Below are positions 43,383 through 56,349 of a stretch of DNA of 64,000 nucleotides, piece by piece (position 1 is the stretch's first letter; each line of letters opens with the position of its first letter). The DNA comes from Apostichopus japonicus (taxonomy: Eukaryota; Echinodermata; Holothuroidea; Aspidochirotida; Stichopodidae). The stretch lies in contig NC_092564.1 of the NCBI RefSeq assembly GCF_037975245.1, positions 3,187,984 to 3,251,983 on the forward strand. Direction: 5' to 3'. A program made the position numbers and the translations under genes. The notes under the pieces were generated by a model. The model had not been told where the DNA came from. It did not search any database and saw only the letters and a program-made list of their open reading frames with translations.

Positions 43383-44905
43383 GGATCCCAGAGGGTTTGG
43401 TTAGCTGGGAAGGTAACCAATTGCCTTGTACATCACAATGTTCACAGTGCATTCCTGTATATGAAACCAGACGACTGGCAAACCGACTGTGGTGGGTGTG
43501 GCTGGGAGAGCAATTTTAAAGTCACCTGATAGCTAACCTAGATCAGTTTTCATGGTAACACATCAAAGTAAGTACAATATGTCAGGTATGGCCCCAAGAG
43601 CAACAAATGGCCATTGCCAGTAATTATTGGTGGTGGGGTACCCCTGCCAGTGATCTATAATTGACCCCTCAAGGCTGACCTAGGTCAGCTCATGAGGTAA
43701 CCACTTGAAACCTACTGGAAAATGTTGGTTAGGGCTTCAGATACAACTGATGGGCATTGCCAGTAATTTTTATTGGTGGGGTACCCCTGCCAGTAGACCC
43801 CCAAAATGCCCATCCCCCATTGACCTAGATGAGCTCATGATGTAACCAGTTGAAAACTACTGGAAAATGGTATCACTTCATATGTAAGGGATGGGAATTT
43901 CCAGTATTTTATATTGGGGGGGGTACCCCTGCCAGTAGACCCCCAAAATGCCCATTCCCTCATTGACTTAGGTCAGCTCATGAGATAACCAGTTGAAAAA
44001 TTACTGGAAAATGATAGGTATCACTTCATATGTAAGGGATGGGCATTTCCAGTCATTTACATTGGTGGGGTAACCCTGTCAGTAGACCCCCAAAATGCCC
44101 ATCCCCCATTGACCTAGATTAGCTCATGAGGTAACCAGTTGAAAACTACTGTAAAATGATTGGCAGGATTCTATATATATGTAAGGGATGGGCATTTCCA
44201 GTAATTTATATTAGTGGGGTACCCCTGCCAGTAGACCCCCAAAAAGCCCCCCCCCCCCTCATTGATCTAGGTCAGCTCATGATTTAACCAGTTGAAAACT
44301 ACTGGAAAATTATTGACAGGATTCTATATGTAAGGGATGGGTGGACTCTGGCAGTGGTGGCCCACCAATATAAAATACTGGAAATGCCCATCCTTACATA
44401 TGAAGTGATACCTATCATTTTCCTGTAGGTTTCAACTGGTCAAATCATGAGCTCACCTAGGTCAATGAGGGGATGGGCATATTGGGGGTCTACTAGCAGG
44501 GGTACCCCACCAATAAAAATTACTGGCAATGCCCATCCCTTGTATCTGAAGTCCTAACCAACATTTTCCAGTAGGTTTCAAGTGGTTACCTCATGAGCTG
44601 ACCTAGGTCAGCCGTGAGGGGTCAATTATAGATCACTGGCAGGGGTACCCCACCACCAATAATTACTGGCAATGGCCATTTGTTGCTCTTGGGGCCATAC
44701 CTGACACATTGTTCTTACTTTGATGTGGTTACCATGAAAGCTGCTCTAGGTTAGCTATTAGGTGACTTTAAAATTGCTCTCCCAGCCACATCCACCACAG
44801 TCGGTTTGCCAGTCATCAGGTTTCATATACAGGAATGCATTGTGAACATTGTGATGTACCAGGCAATTGGTTACCTTCCCAGCTAACCAAACCCTCTGGA
44901 CTCCC
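43383..44905. repeat. 1.5-kb foldback: about 435-bp inverted arms around a tandem array
   Basis: The outer arms, about 43383-43826 and 44471-44905, are reverse complements with scattered differences (for example GAGGGTTTGGTTAGCTGGGA and its complement). Between them lie about four more tandem units of roughly 155 bp marked by GGGATGGGCATTTCCAGT and CAGTAGACCCCCAAAATG. A 134-codon frame entering the left arm (43125-43529) has no recognised similarity. Confidence 0.85.
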
Positions 44906-46879
44906 GCTCTACAGATCAGTGAAAATTTGACCAAACTTATGAAGCTTGCACATAAATGATATACTAGACTGGTTTTTTTTTAAAACAGGTTATGAAAAGT
45001 ATCTTAAATATCATTAAACAGTTGGGTACAATAGTTAAACTCACTCTTCCATCTTTTTTCTCTATGGTACTTGTTCCTTTGCTTTTTGGACTCTTGGATA
45101 AACTCTTTTGTTCTGCGAAGGGTACCAATATATCATCTTAAAACATGTCTTTAAGCCATATAACACAGTTCTCCTCTTCTGTTGTTGCCTCCACACTGGT
45201 GTCGTACATCACAGGAAAGCTCACCCTTGACTTAGATATTTGGCTTTTCAATTCCTGCTGGAAGAAAGAAACAGCAAAGTATTCATCATTTGAAAAAAAA
45301 ATAAATAAAGTTTTCACCACAAAGTTATGTGAGATTTGCTTCCACTATAGTCTCAAAAAACAATCCCAAAGTTTGAAGCAGACTGTATAAAGCTGAAAAT
45401 TTGAACGAGAGTGTCATCACCATTGCAACCAGAATCAAATGCCCAGAATACAGAGATAATAAAACATGGGCTAAATCTTTGTTTGTTTTTATGATCTTTA
45501 AAAATATAAAATTTTAGAAACAGAAATGCACTGAGCCAACTTATTTATAGGCCTAATCGTTTTTAGTTGTTATTTTGCTTGCTCACATAACAAGCCTGTT
45601 TAGACCTAGGCTAGAGGAGAATCAGTACTTTGTTACACTAAGTTTGTCTTCGGTCGTTTTGATATAGTCTTACTAGTAGTACTAAAGTATATAATGGACC
45701 GGCGAAGACTAGAGAATACCCAGAGTTTTAGCAACTGCGTTAAACTGTATCATCTGATCTATTATTTACGCCAATGAGTTTCATTCAATCTAGGATCAAA
45801 AAGAGAAAAGTAATTAATCTTAACCTACTTTGCTACTAAACAGATATGCTTGAATTACAAATAAATGTCAAAAAAAACATCATAATCTAAGAATCGATGC
45901 ATATACATATACATAAACAGAATAATTTGAATTCGCGCAAGTGAACCCTGCACTACATTGGACAGAAAAAAAACGTGCAATTAGACCAAACTAAACATAC
46001 TAAATTTTCCGTTACTTCTACATAAAATATCAATACAAATACAACAACTTACTCTTTTGGCAGTATACTAAAAGCACATGTTATAATAACTTCAGACTAT
46101 CAAGCTTTCCTGAGAAAAAACGGTTAATACTTCTTACAGTAAGCAAGTCGACCGTGAAGGAATGTCGCAATTGTTTCCTGGGCGTGACCGGAAATTAAAT
46201 ACTAAAAAATGATAAATGAAAAGGTTAAATAGAACTGAAGCGTGCATCCTGACTGCTCGCAACATTATAATACCGTTGACTAGCCAACATAATTTGTTCA
46301 GCCTACTGTGACTGTACGTTTGAAGGTCTAGCCTTGCTTATTCAATATCACAAAGCCTACCCATTTAGATTCACATGGGAAATTACAGGAAATCTTTACC
46401 AAATGAGTGTAGACTTCAAATAAACTATTGAGCCTTATAGTTCCAGCATTTGTTTGGGAATAAATAAGAAGATTATGTGCCACTGTTCAATCTAGCCCAA
46501 TACACACATAACACATTGTTAATTGGTGTTTAGGATGCACACTTTAGTGTTGAGAATGCACTGCAGTACCCAGTAGAAGCATATAGGCTACTCACTGTCA
46601 TTGCACTTGTGTATTGCGAAACGCCAACGTGACAACGGTAGCGTTACACTAACCATAATACAGTACTAGTGCCAGTGGCCTAACAATTAACTTTAATTTT
46701 ACCTTCAAGTTAAAGGAATAACAGGTAGGCCGATGATGCAGTTAATACCTCCATTCTTCTAAAGACCTTCTTGGGTGATTTACGGTTGAAAGTTGCTTAG
46801 AGTGATCGTATGAAACTATGCCAAGCCCAGCAAGCTGCCGTTGCCTCTCGGTTTCCAAATTGAAGTGAATCGAATTGGG
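44906..46879. other. interior of the CACTG element with no recognised gene
   Basis: AT-rich. A minus-strand frame near 45138-45260 (QELKSQISKSR, then NCVIWLKDMF and stop) follows a CTTCCAG-like acceptor and could be a terminal exon of an element-encoded gene, but I cannot identify it. Confidence 0.3.
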
Positions 46880-47167
46880 TTAAAATACATTAGTCCGTCG
46901 ACACCGACTAAGCTACGATTATGGCGTAAATCGGGTGTCCGTATCGTTCTTAGTCCATGGGTTAAAATACCTTAGTCCGTCGCCACCGACTAAGCTGCGA
47001 TTATATTTTCCTTAGTCAGTGTAAACTAACTAAGAAGCAGCGATGAAACCAAGATTTTTGCTAGTCCGTGTGCATTGACTAACGTTACAGACTAATTTAA
47101 CGTTAGTCCGTGGCAATATTGACTAGTTTATTTTTTCAGTGTATCTAGTCTTAGCCGAGTCGATCGT

Positions 47168-47637
47168 ATGGCAAGCCGTTTTACTTTTTATTCGATATTT
47201 GATGATATCATCAAATATTTGGTGATATCAGCAAATAATTGTTGATATCATCAAATCATTTGATGATATCATCAAATAATTGCTGATATCAACAATTATT
47301 TGCTGATATCACCAAATAATTGCTGATATCACCAATTCATTTGCTGATATCAACAATTATTTGCTGATATCATCAAATAATTGCTGATATCAGCAAATCA
47401 TTTGATGATATCAACAATTCCAACATATCACTTATTCATTTGCTGATATCAACAAATCAATTGGTGATATCAGTAATTGATTTAATGATATCAGCAAATG
47501 AACCGTACATATCACTAATGCATGCTTTTGTTGATATCACCAATTCATTTGTTGATATCACCAATTCATTTGATGATATCACCAATTCATTTGCTGATAT
47601 CAGTAATTCAACCGTGACGATGATATCAGTAATTCAA
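47168..47637 (+). mobile_element. palindromic-array element A (GATATC array)
   Basis: The left end ATGGCAAGCCGTTTTAC is followed by about 20 units, each centred on TGATATCA and flanked by TTTGN and NCAAA. GATATC centres fall 20 or 21 bp apart (for example 47204, 47224, 47244, 47265, 47285, 47305). The right end is TTACTGATATCA-type sequence in reverse (CAGTAATTCAA). No inverted partner of the left end is seen at the right, so it is one-ended or truncated. Confidence 0.8.
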
Positions 47638-47734
47638 CCGTGACAGCCCGTCTTACAAGCATGCGCACACGATGTCAGTGTACTAAGCAGTACATGCAAA
47701 TGACAGTGACGAGACAACAGGGTACGGGTAGCGT

Positions 47735-48010
47735 TACTTTCACCTTGGCGATTGCGGTAAACTTGATGAAGCACAGATCGTTATTGACAGAAGTTCTCGG
47801 ATTTTGGGCGAAGTAGAGAGGCTCTTAACTGGCAATGATAATGCTTCTGAAGCGAAAGAACGTCTTCTCCAAGGCAAAGAGAAATTTAGAACGGATTAAC
47901 GCGAGCATCGATGAGCACAGGTTCAATTCAATAGCAGCTGTGCACGATCAGCTCCTTTCCATCGCAGACGCACAGGCACAGCCAGACGGAACGTTGCATG
48001 CCATGAGCGG
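47735..48010 (+). pseudogene. coding-like remnant, two frames that join by one frameshift
   Basis: One frame reads GDCGKLDEAQIVIDRSSRIL and on to GKEKF before TAA near 47900. The overlapping frame continues with LERINASIDEHRFNSIAAVH and on to QPDG. Both parts are Glu/Ala/Leu-rich helical text unlike the surrounding DNA. Family not recognised. It may be a chance pair of frames. Confidence 0.3.
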
Positions 48011-48879
48011 CGATCATGGGGGGGGGGAACATATTTTAGGTGGGGGATATAGTATCTAATATCCTCCTCCCCAATATTTGGTGGCATAGTGTTTTTGTGT
48101 GGCTATAAATAGAAACTAATGCATGAGATTATTTATCCAAATCCTATTTGGCGGTGGCTAAAACTTCATCCAACACATGCGCTATGAGGTAAATGACTCT
48201 TCGTCGTCGTTTCTGTGACCTGTGACCGTATAGCATGTTGTCACTCATGATTATTATCATAATGTCTGTACATCTCTTGTGTATTAGTGTAAGTACGTAC
48301 AATCATATATGATCCACATCGATATGGGTTCACTGGGTTTCCATTTGGCCTGTTTCCTACAAGATTTCTAACCACAGGCACGTAGCCAAGTGGGGGGGGG
48401 GGGAGGGGTGGGGCGAAGATCTTTTTTGTCTTTTTTAACGATATCGAAGTTTCATATTTATAATATTTGTACACAATAAATTAACTGTGTCCGAATTTTC
48501 GAAAATTCCCTGACCAACATTCTTCATCATACTTCCCTCTACTGACCGGTCTGTTAGGGGTTGAAGTTTTTTTTTTCTATATTGGTTGAACATAGATGAA
48601 ATTTTGTGTAACATTTATGGATATGTTTTGAAGTGAATTTACAATTCAAATTCTGAACAAATAATGGGCTTCAAACCTTGAAAAGTGGGGCTGACGGGTA
48701 TTGTATAGGCCGTTACGTAGTATTACCTTCCAAAGCAATGATCCACAGGAGAAGCGATGAGGTCGAACATGATGTGTGACTGGTGACAATCTTGAAAAGG
48801 TTATGGATAGAAAAAAAAAACTATTGGGAAAACTTGATTCTCAGGCCAAAGTATACAACTTGTTGATCATTTTCAAGCC
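48011..48879. other. non-coding stretch
   Basis: A G run near 48018 and another near 48391-48410. No gene or bounded element. Confidence 0.3.
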
Positions 48880-48954
48880 CGAGAAGTGCCATTTCCTGTG
48901 ATCTGGGGGGCTATCAAAACCAGAAATTTTCTGTGGCGCTCCGCTTAGATAGTA
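48880..48954 (+). repeat. repeat core copy with internal deletion
   Basis: GAGAAGTGCCATTTCCTG, GATCTGGGGGGCT and AATTTTCTGTGGCGCTCCGC, ending TTAGATAGT. The first half of the hairpin (TACGCTCCGCGCC) is deleted. Confidence 0.7.
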
Positions 48955-48995
48955 ATTCGATCGCGCCCCCGGGTTAGAAAATCCTGGATACATGC

Positions 48996-49183
<188 letters not shown>

Positions 49184-49516
49184 AAAATTTAAAATTTTAA
49201 TTTGGGGTGGGGGAAATGTTACGCGTCTGCACCCAAGTTAAAGTCCCCCCACCCCAATATTTGAAACAAATCTCCCGCCACTGGTTGCAGCCACCATCGG
49301 GGAGCCAGTCTAATGGACACAGTTCCCAGCCTGTTTCTGTCGCCCGCCGACCAGGGTATACTTTTTACATTTTGGTATTTCATATTGAGCTACTTAACCA
49401 CCCCGATATTATTTTTCATAGGTTTATAGGCCTGGCCTACTCGGTGCTTGCCCAATGTTTGTCCTCCCTGTCACAAGTGCATGAATAGCCACGGTACCTC
49501 TCCCAGTGGCAGTAGC

Positions 49517-50553
49517 AGTGGCGGCGGAACCGGGGGGGCTTGGGGGGGCTCAGCCCCCCCAATAAAAAAGTTGAGGGGGCAAATGCATGATAAGCCCCCC
49601 CAATATTTACCAAGGCTCCGAAACGTGCATCTGCCCATTTTCCAATGCATACTTGTCGATCTGTCCGATGCACACTATATAGGTGTAATAAGTTTAGTAA
49701 TTGCTGGGGGACCCTCGGCCCGTCCCCTGGCTATAGACCACATTGTCACCCCAACCGCGTCATCACGCCCCGTGAAAAGTGGAAGCAGTGAGTGTGAGTA
49801 CCAGTAAGCGTAACACAACTTCGTCTTAGGCCAATGACTTGCCTCATTTCAGCCAGTTCTCCAACATCACCTTACTTAGTGGCGGAGCGTCCATATATAC
49901 AGTCAGGGGGCGGATGCCCCCCCCCCTGACAGACTCAAATGGACTGCTGGCGCCCTTTTCAGCTTTTCACTATACTTTTTACTTATTCGCTATTATTGAC
50001 TATTTTATTGCGCTCTCATATACCTATTGACATTTGTCATATTCTGTTGGTGTAATTTTCCGACAAAATGGCGACGACACCTATTTATTCTCCGTTTATC
50101 TGCAAATTAGCAAGGCCCGGAAAGGGTCATTTCCTGCAATCTAGGGAGTATCTTTACTCAAAATTTTTCTGTACGCTCCGCGCCAACCTGTGGTGGCGCT
50201 CCGCTTAGATAGTGTCGAGAGCGCCCCTACAGACCATTCTTGCCCCCCCCCCCCGACCAATACCCCTAGCTCCGCCACTGTCCTTACTACACTCAAAAAC
50301 GTCTTTGCGAGTACACTACGAGTATAATAGCTACTCTCTTAAAACACCATCGAATATACAAATTACAATGCTTTTACAGACTTTTACGTGCAATCTGAGA
50401 AATTGCAGACTTGAGACCCATATTTTAGGGCTAGGTATTCGCAGCATAAAACACACGGGAAGTGCCGTGTCCGGCCATCTGGGGGTTTGAAATAACCCAA
50501 AATTTTCTTGTACGCTCCGCGCCAACCGATGGTGGCGCTCCGCTTAGATAGTC
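49517..50553 (+). repeat. 1.04-kb dispersed repeat, copy 1
   Basis: It starts AGTGGCGGCGGAACCGGGGG, typical of hAT-derived ends here, and ends GGCGCTCCGCTTAGATAGT. Nearly identical to 54580-55619. It holds two repeat cores (about 50115-50214 and 50455-50553) and a nested hAT MITE (49878-50281). Confidence 0.88.
49878..50281. mobile_element. hAT MITE nested in the 1.04-kb repeat
   Basis: Ends AGTGGCGGAGCG and CTAGCTCCGCCACTGT. The flanks CCTTACTT (49870-49877) and CCTTACTA (50282-50289) match at 7 of 8. The same nested insertion is present in copy 2, so it predates the duplication. Confidence 0.72.
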
Positions 50554-50559
50554 TCCACA

Positions 50560-53500
50560 CATTAGCCCCCCCCAATAATTTTTCCGTTCCGCCGCGCCTG
50601 GAGAGTGGTGGGTATGGGGGGGGGGATGGGTGGGGTCGACATCGTAAATGTTTACTTATGGATGGATATGCGTCAAATGTAGTGATGCTTCTAGATGAGA
50701 AACATCTCAAACACTTTCTATTGATATCTGATAAAAGGTCAAGAAAGGAACTTCGTCTTTTCAAGTAAATTGTGACGTTTTAACATTCACAGAATTGTAG
50801 TTTAGGTTATTTCATTAAGTCATGCTTGCATAAATTATTATTAGTGTTGGTTTGGTTTAAGTTTACATTTGTAACAGTTTGTTTTAGTGTGGAAAACGAA
50901 TCTACTTGAAGTTCTTTATTTGAGATTCATAAGGAAGGCCCATGTCTTATGGATACTCTCAAACATAACGTGTATTTCTGATACGGTAAGGACATTTCTG
51001 ATACTACGAAGCTACAAGCGATAGGCTTCATTCCTTTCCAAATACATATTTAGAATAGATATAACTACACGCTACACAAATATTCGGACACCTTAGTGTG
51101 TAAAAAGAGTGATTTCAATCACGTTAGTCTACCTTAACCCCCCAGACTGTTCAAAGTGCTTGAACCCGGAAAGAAGAGCCATTATCCCTATTGAGACCAT
51201 GACAGTGTGAACGTACTTTAAGGATCAATTCGAATTCCTTCAAGTTTCTGTTATTATGGTCAGACAAATTACCCATGATTATGGCAAACTTTAGACAGTC
51301 GATATTGTGTTGTGGAAGATTAAAATGTTCGGACACTGGAAAACTGGTTTTATTGAGTCTGATTGTGCTTTTATGACATATATGGCGGCTTAAGGAGTTT
51401 TTAAAAACATATCTAATTTATAAGAAATTTCACCGAAAATTAAGGAAGAAATGAATCTGTATACAAACGCGGTTTTTGTTGTGATTACTGTAGGTAGTAC
51501 GGTACTGTACGGAGCGTGGGTTATATCGCAATCTGCAATTGCGAAAATGACGTCACGTTCGAGGCTGTTCAAATCATATTTGAGATGTCCATTATTAACG
51601 ATTAAACCTCGTTTCTCTGTCAAACGCAACATTAGCGTTCTCATACTTTGATACTTTGACTACATGTTTGAAAAATTAATTATCATTTTTTTAGGTTAAT
51701 TTTCAGGGCTACCAGACAATCCTTTTAAGCTGCTTTCCACTTAGAAAATTGCTTCCTACCTCGTTTTCTGTTGTAGAATATACGCGTTGACGAAGATTGG
51801 CTGCCCTCGAAAGAAAGGGTTTCAATTAAACCCAAGTTTTAAAAGTTAAAATGATACCAAGAACGTTTTTTGGTAAACATCCCAAACTTTGAGGATTTTT
51901 CATTTTAAAATAAGGCAAATTACTCTCCTCAAATTTTTGGTACAAACAGCTAGGGTGGTACTATATCTCTTCTAGAAAGAGAACCCAGATATTTTCAAAA
52001 TGACGCGTTTTGAGTTATCGGCTGTCATATACGACCTCTTTTGTACATCAGAGCAAGTTTACTACCTCCTAAACTAATATTGAGAAATGCTAGAACCCTG
52101 AAATTTGTAAAGGTGTAAGAAATTTATACTTATAATTAAAGTAGAAGACCCTCACAGCTCTAACATGGTTACGTTGGTATAACTTTGGCATCAAAACCCC
52201 TTCCTCATGCTGAATCGCAGCATGAAATAGCAACTTTAGAGCTGCACAACTTGCAAATATATTATAGGAAAGCATTTTTATCATTATTTTGCATTGTTTG
52301 TACTAGACATAATAGCCTCTGAAAGAATCAAGTACCCTAAAGCAATGATTTAGGAACAATTTAAAATTTAAAATATCACATATTTCAGTAGTGAAAGATA
52401 CCAAAATCGTATATTTTGAAACAGTTAACCTAACTCCACAAGACAATGTTTTTATAGATTATTTTTTTAAATTCATATTCTTTGGGATAGACTCTATAGG
52501 CATCTGTAATAGGAAGGTAGAAGAATATTTAATTGCTGAGAAATGAGACCTCAAAAATCAAGAAAATGCCAAAATGACACGGTGGGGACAAATTGTGGAA
52601 TTTCAAGGTGTGATAAATCGGCCAATTTTGAAGCAATGTAACTGAAATTGTTAGAATATGCTTATTTTATGGTGTTCCAAGCATACAATAAATTTGGGGA
52701 TCTTTGAAAAATGTCGAAGTACAAGATACTCCAAAATTGGTGATTTGATATGGAATGAACCTGATATGATTCTACCTGCATGGTAAAGTATTAATTTCTT
52801 GTATCATGGCAGAGATGTATCGTTATCAGAGAATCGCTGATAATCTGAAAACGATCCACCGAAAGTGCAGTGACTCACTCAGTGAGAAATATAGAAATAT
52901 CATGTCACCTCTAACTTGGTATAAGCTTCCACATATCAATATGATCAGAACCACACGGGGCATGTTACCAAGGTCATCTACGTTAAATTAATATCATTGT
53001 AACTTGATTCTAATTTAACTCAGGGTTTTATTGAGGGAGTTCGATTGTTTTTTCCTTGTTGCATATGACCACACTTATCACTTCCTTAAGAATTCCTTAA
53101 CAAATCTTGTCTAGAGGGGTTTTCTCCTACTTATTCCCCGCCCCTACCCCACCCCACTCCGCCAGACTGACTCACAGAATAGTATACAACAAGACAAATC
53201 CTGGTGTACAGTACACATAAATTCATAACTTTGTTTGTTATACAATATTGTTATGCAATATTGTTTGTTTCAAAAGCTGCAACTATAACTAAACTTTGCA
53301 TCTAAACAGCCCGATTTTTACCTAATTTATTTTTAACGGGAAGCGGAGATCTCCCTTCTTCAGACCTCTCCTATCTCCTTATCAAAGATGGTGGTTGCGC
53401 GCCTGCTCTTTCTTGATAAATTATCTTAAAACCCGGAAATATTGCTTTGTGCTTGGGCTTGTAGTTATTATGACAATGTTGCCAGGCAATGATCAATCGA

Positions 53501-53640
53501 AAGTTTGGCAGAGTCAAATATTTGAGGTGGGGAAGGGGAGGGGGAGTGGGGTGTAGTTACACTAATAGGGTTGTTAACATCAGCTAATTCACCAAATCGA
53601 TGAAATATCAGCTTCCAAAACATTACTCGGAATCATAAAA
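50560..53640. other. AT-rich stretch with no recognised gene
   Basis: No exon, RNA gene or bounded element recognised over about 3 kb. A G-rich patch is at 50611-50635 and a C-rich one at 53138-53155. Confidence 0.4.
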
Positions 53641-53819
53641 TGACTCACTGGCGGATCCAAGGGGGGGCCAAGGGGGGCCATGGCCCCCCCCCAAAGGTGA
53701 GCCAAAAAGTGTTTCCGAACATCCGCTAAATCATATGATTGGAAATTAAAAAATCGAGAGGAATAGCAGTGGTAGACTAGTCTAAACCTTTTCGTTTTCT
53801 GGTTTAAAATTAAATGCAG

Positions 53820-54314
53820 AGCTCCCAACTGACCCGCAATTCGCGGGAATTAGACCCGCATTCTAACACCCAAACCCGCTGACCCGCACAAGCGTCCGAA
53901 AAAACCGCATTGTAATTGTCAAGTATACATAAAAAAATTTGCATCAAATTTTGACTTAGCAACCATCATTTCTTTAGCATTTAGCATAATAGAGTATAAA
54001 ACCTCCTTTACAGCATCATTTGAACCTCAAATTAGCCTATATTTCTTTTCATTGGGGCGAGCAGCGAACATTTTCATGCCACAGGAAAGAATGAATTATC
54101 ACCTACTATTCAATTTATTGATGTTACACACAGAAAAAATGCATATTTCTCAGAAAATTTTGGGTGACAAAAGCCTTTCTAAGTGCCACCATTTTACATG
54201 TAGGCATCACCAGGATTCCAAAAAAAATCAACACCCCCTCCCCTTATACCCCTCCCCCAGGACAGCGATTCGTGGCATGGACCAGCATTTGCCTTCTCAA
54301 GAGTTGGGAGCTAT
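53820..54314. mobile_element. hAT-like MITE, about 495 bp
   Basis: The inverted ends are GAGCTCCCAACT and AGTTGGGAGCTATG. The flanks TAAATGCA and TAAATGTA match at 7 of 8 if the left end has lost two bases. The interior starts with GACCCGC repeats. Confidence 0.6.
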
Positions 54315-54579
54315 GTAAATGTATGAGCATGAGGATTTACAGTTTAACACCGTTTTGCAGTTACAGGCTGGTTGTAAGAAATTTATAACCTATGAGAAAT
54401 AAAATTTCTTGAGAAAGATGATCCCAACTTTGTTCCACAAATATTTTAGAAAATTACACCTGGGAAACATTTTTTTTAGAAGTAAATTAACATCACCATT
54501 GTACACTTTTGTCGCACCAAATTGCATCTGAGGGCATTCAGCAATAGAAAATTTTCAAAAGGGGAGGGGGCACCCCCTC

Positions 54580-55619
54580 CCCAGTGGCGGCGGAACCGGG
54601 GGGCTTGGGGGGGCTCATCCCCCCAATGAAAAAGTTGAGGGGGCAAATGCATGATAAGCCCCCCCCCCCAATATTTACCAAGGTTCCGAAACGTGCATCT
54701 GCCCATTTTCCAATGCATACTTGTCGATCTGTCCGATGCACACTATATAGGTGTAATAAGTTTAGTAATTGCTGGGGGACCCTCGGCCCGTCCCCTGGCT
54801 ATAGACCACATTGTCACCCCAACCGCGTCATCACGCCCCGTGAAAAGTGGAAGCAGTGAGTGTGAGTACCAGTAAGCGTAACACAACTTCGTCTTAGGCC
54901 AATGACTTGCCTCATTTCAGCCAGTTCTCCAACATCACCTTACTTAGTGCCGGAGCGTCCATATATACAGTCAGGGGCGGATGCCCCCCCCCCCCTGACA
55001 GACTCAAATGGACTGCTGGCGCCCTTTTCAGCTTTTCACTATACTTTGTACTTATTCGCTATTATTGACTATTTTATTGCGCTCTCATATACCTATTGAC
55101 ATTTGTCATATTCTGTTGGTGTAATTTTCCGACAAAATGGCGACGACACCTATTTATTCTCCGTTTATCTGCAAATTAGCAAGGCCCGGAAAGGGTCATT
55201 TCCTGCAATCTAGGGAGTATCTTTACTCAAAATTTTTCTGTACGCTCCGCGCCAACCTGTGGTGGCGCTCCGCTTAGATAGTGTCGAGAGCGCCCCTACA
55301 GACCATTCTTGCCCCCCCCCGACCAATACCCCTAGCTCCGCCACTGTCCTTACTACACTCAAAAACGTCTTTGCGAGTACACTACGAGTATAATAGCTAC
55401 TCTCTTAAAACACCATCGAATATACAAATTACAATGTTTTTACAGACTTTTACGTGCAATCTGAGAAATTGCAGACTTGAGACCCATATTTTAGGGCTAG
55501 GTATTCGCAGCATAAAACACTCGGGAAGTGCCGTTTCCGGCCATCTGGGGGTTTGAAAAAACCCAAAATTTTCTTGTACGCTCCGCGCCAACCGATGGTG
55601 GCGCTCCGCTTAGATAGTG
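54580..55619 (+). repeat. 1.04-kb dispersed repeat, copy 2
   Basis: Differs from 49517-50553 by few substitutions and G/C-run length changes. It carries the same nested hAT MITE and the same two repeat cores (about 55183-55284 and 55522-55619). Flanks differ from copy 1, so this is transposition or duplication of just this unit. Confidence 0.88.
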
Positions 55620-55696
55620 TCCAAAAAGACCCAAAAAGAATGCCTGTTGATGGCGCTCGTTTCTAATTCCTTTTTGTAGACGTTGGTTCGATACGC

Positions 55697-56113
55697 TTGA
55701 ATTACTGATATCAGCAAATGAATTGGTGATATCAACAAATGAATTGTTGATATCAGCAATTCCAACATATCGCCAATTCAATTGCTGATATCAGCAAATC
55801 TTTTAGTGATATCACCAAATCATTTCATGATATCAGCAATTCCGTTCCTCATATCACTAATTAATTAGTGATATGTCGGAATTGTTGATATCAGCAAATG
55901 ATTTGCTGATATCATCAATTCAATTGCTGATATCACCAATTCATTTGCTGATATCAGCAAATATTTGTTGATATCAGCTATTATTTATTGATATCAGCAA
56001 TTATTTGGTGATATCACCAAATGAATTGGTGATATCAGCAAATGAATTGGTGATATCACCAAATATTTGATGATATCATCAAATATCGAATAAAAAGTAA
56101 AACGGCTTGCCAT
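55697..56113 (-). mobile_element. palindromic-array element B (GATATC array), reverse orientation
   Basis: Its right end (GTAAAACGGCTTGCCAT) and the adjoining array are the exact reverse complement of the left end of element A over more than 60 bp. The left end TTGAATTACTGATATCAG matches the reverse of element A's right end. GATATC units again recur at 20-21 bp. Confidence 0.8.
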
Positions 56114-56349
56114 ACGATCGTTTGTAATTCTCTTTTTCTCGTGTGCAGCTGTACATGCCTCAGAGTCCGTTTCTGCCTACCACGAATGTTCTTGCCCACT
56201 GTATTTTATATGCCCGAGGATCTTGTCGATAAAACTATTGTCTTGTATATTTCTCAATATAGGGGCGTGAACTTATACAAACCACAAAGTCCTTATTCAT
56301 ATTATTATTACGAAAATGTGAGATCATGTGTCTTCCACGCCGTCTCGCA

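Larger units (their letters stand above)
42358..47141. mobile_element. 4.8-kb CACTG-ended DNA element with subterminal TTAGTC repeats
   Basis: The left end is CACTGAAAA after TA (42356-42357); the right end is TTTTCAGTG before TA (47142-47143). Both subterminal regions (about 42385-42740 and 46880-47130) are packed with TTAGTCNGT or its complement in both orientations. Short CACTR ends, a 2-bp duplication and many subterminal repeats fit the CACTA/Mirage/Chapaev (CMC) group. No transposase motif is recognised in the interior, most of which is a large foldback (43383-44905). Pairing of these two ends into one element is inferred. Confidence 0.55.

Noticed and set aside
43125-43529. 134-codon frame as a transposase gene
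   Set aside because: It runs into the foldback arm, shows no catalytic motif and has no recognised similarity.
47200-47640. CRISPR-like array
   Set aside because: Regular spacing, but the units are palindromes without unique spacers, in an animal genome and at the end of a transposon-like element.
50384-50764. 126-codon minus-strand frame and similar frames at 55397-55591 and 58500-58811
   Set aside because: They share ARSVQENF-like text because they translate the same repeat core in reverse; not genes.
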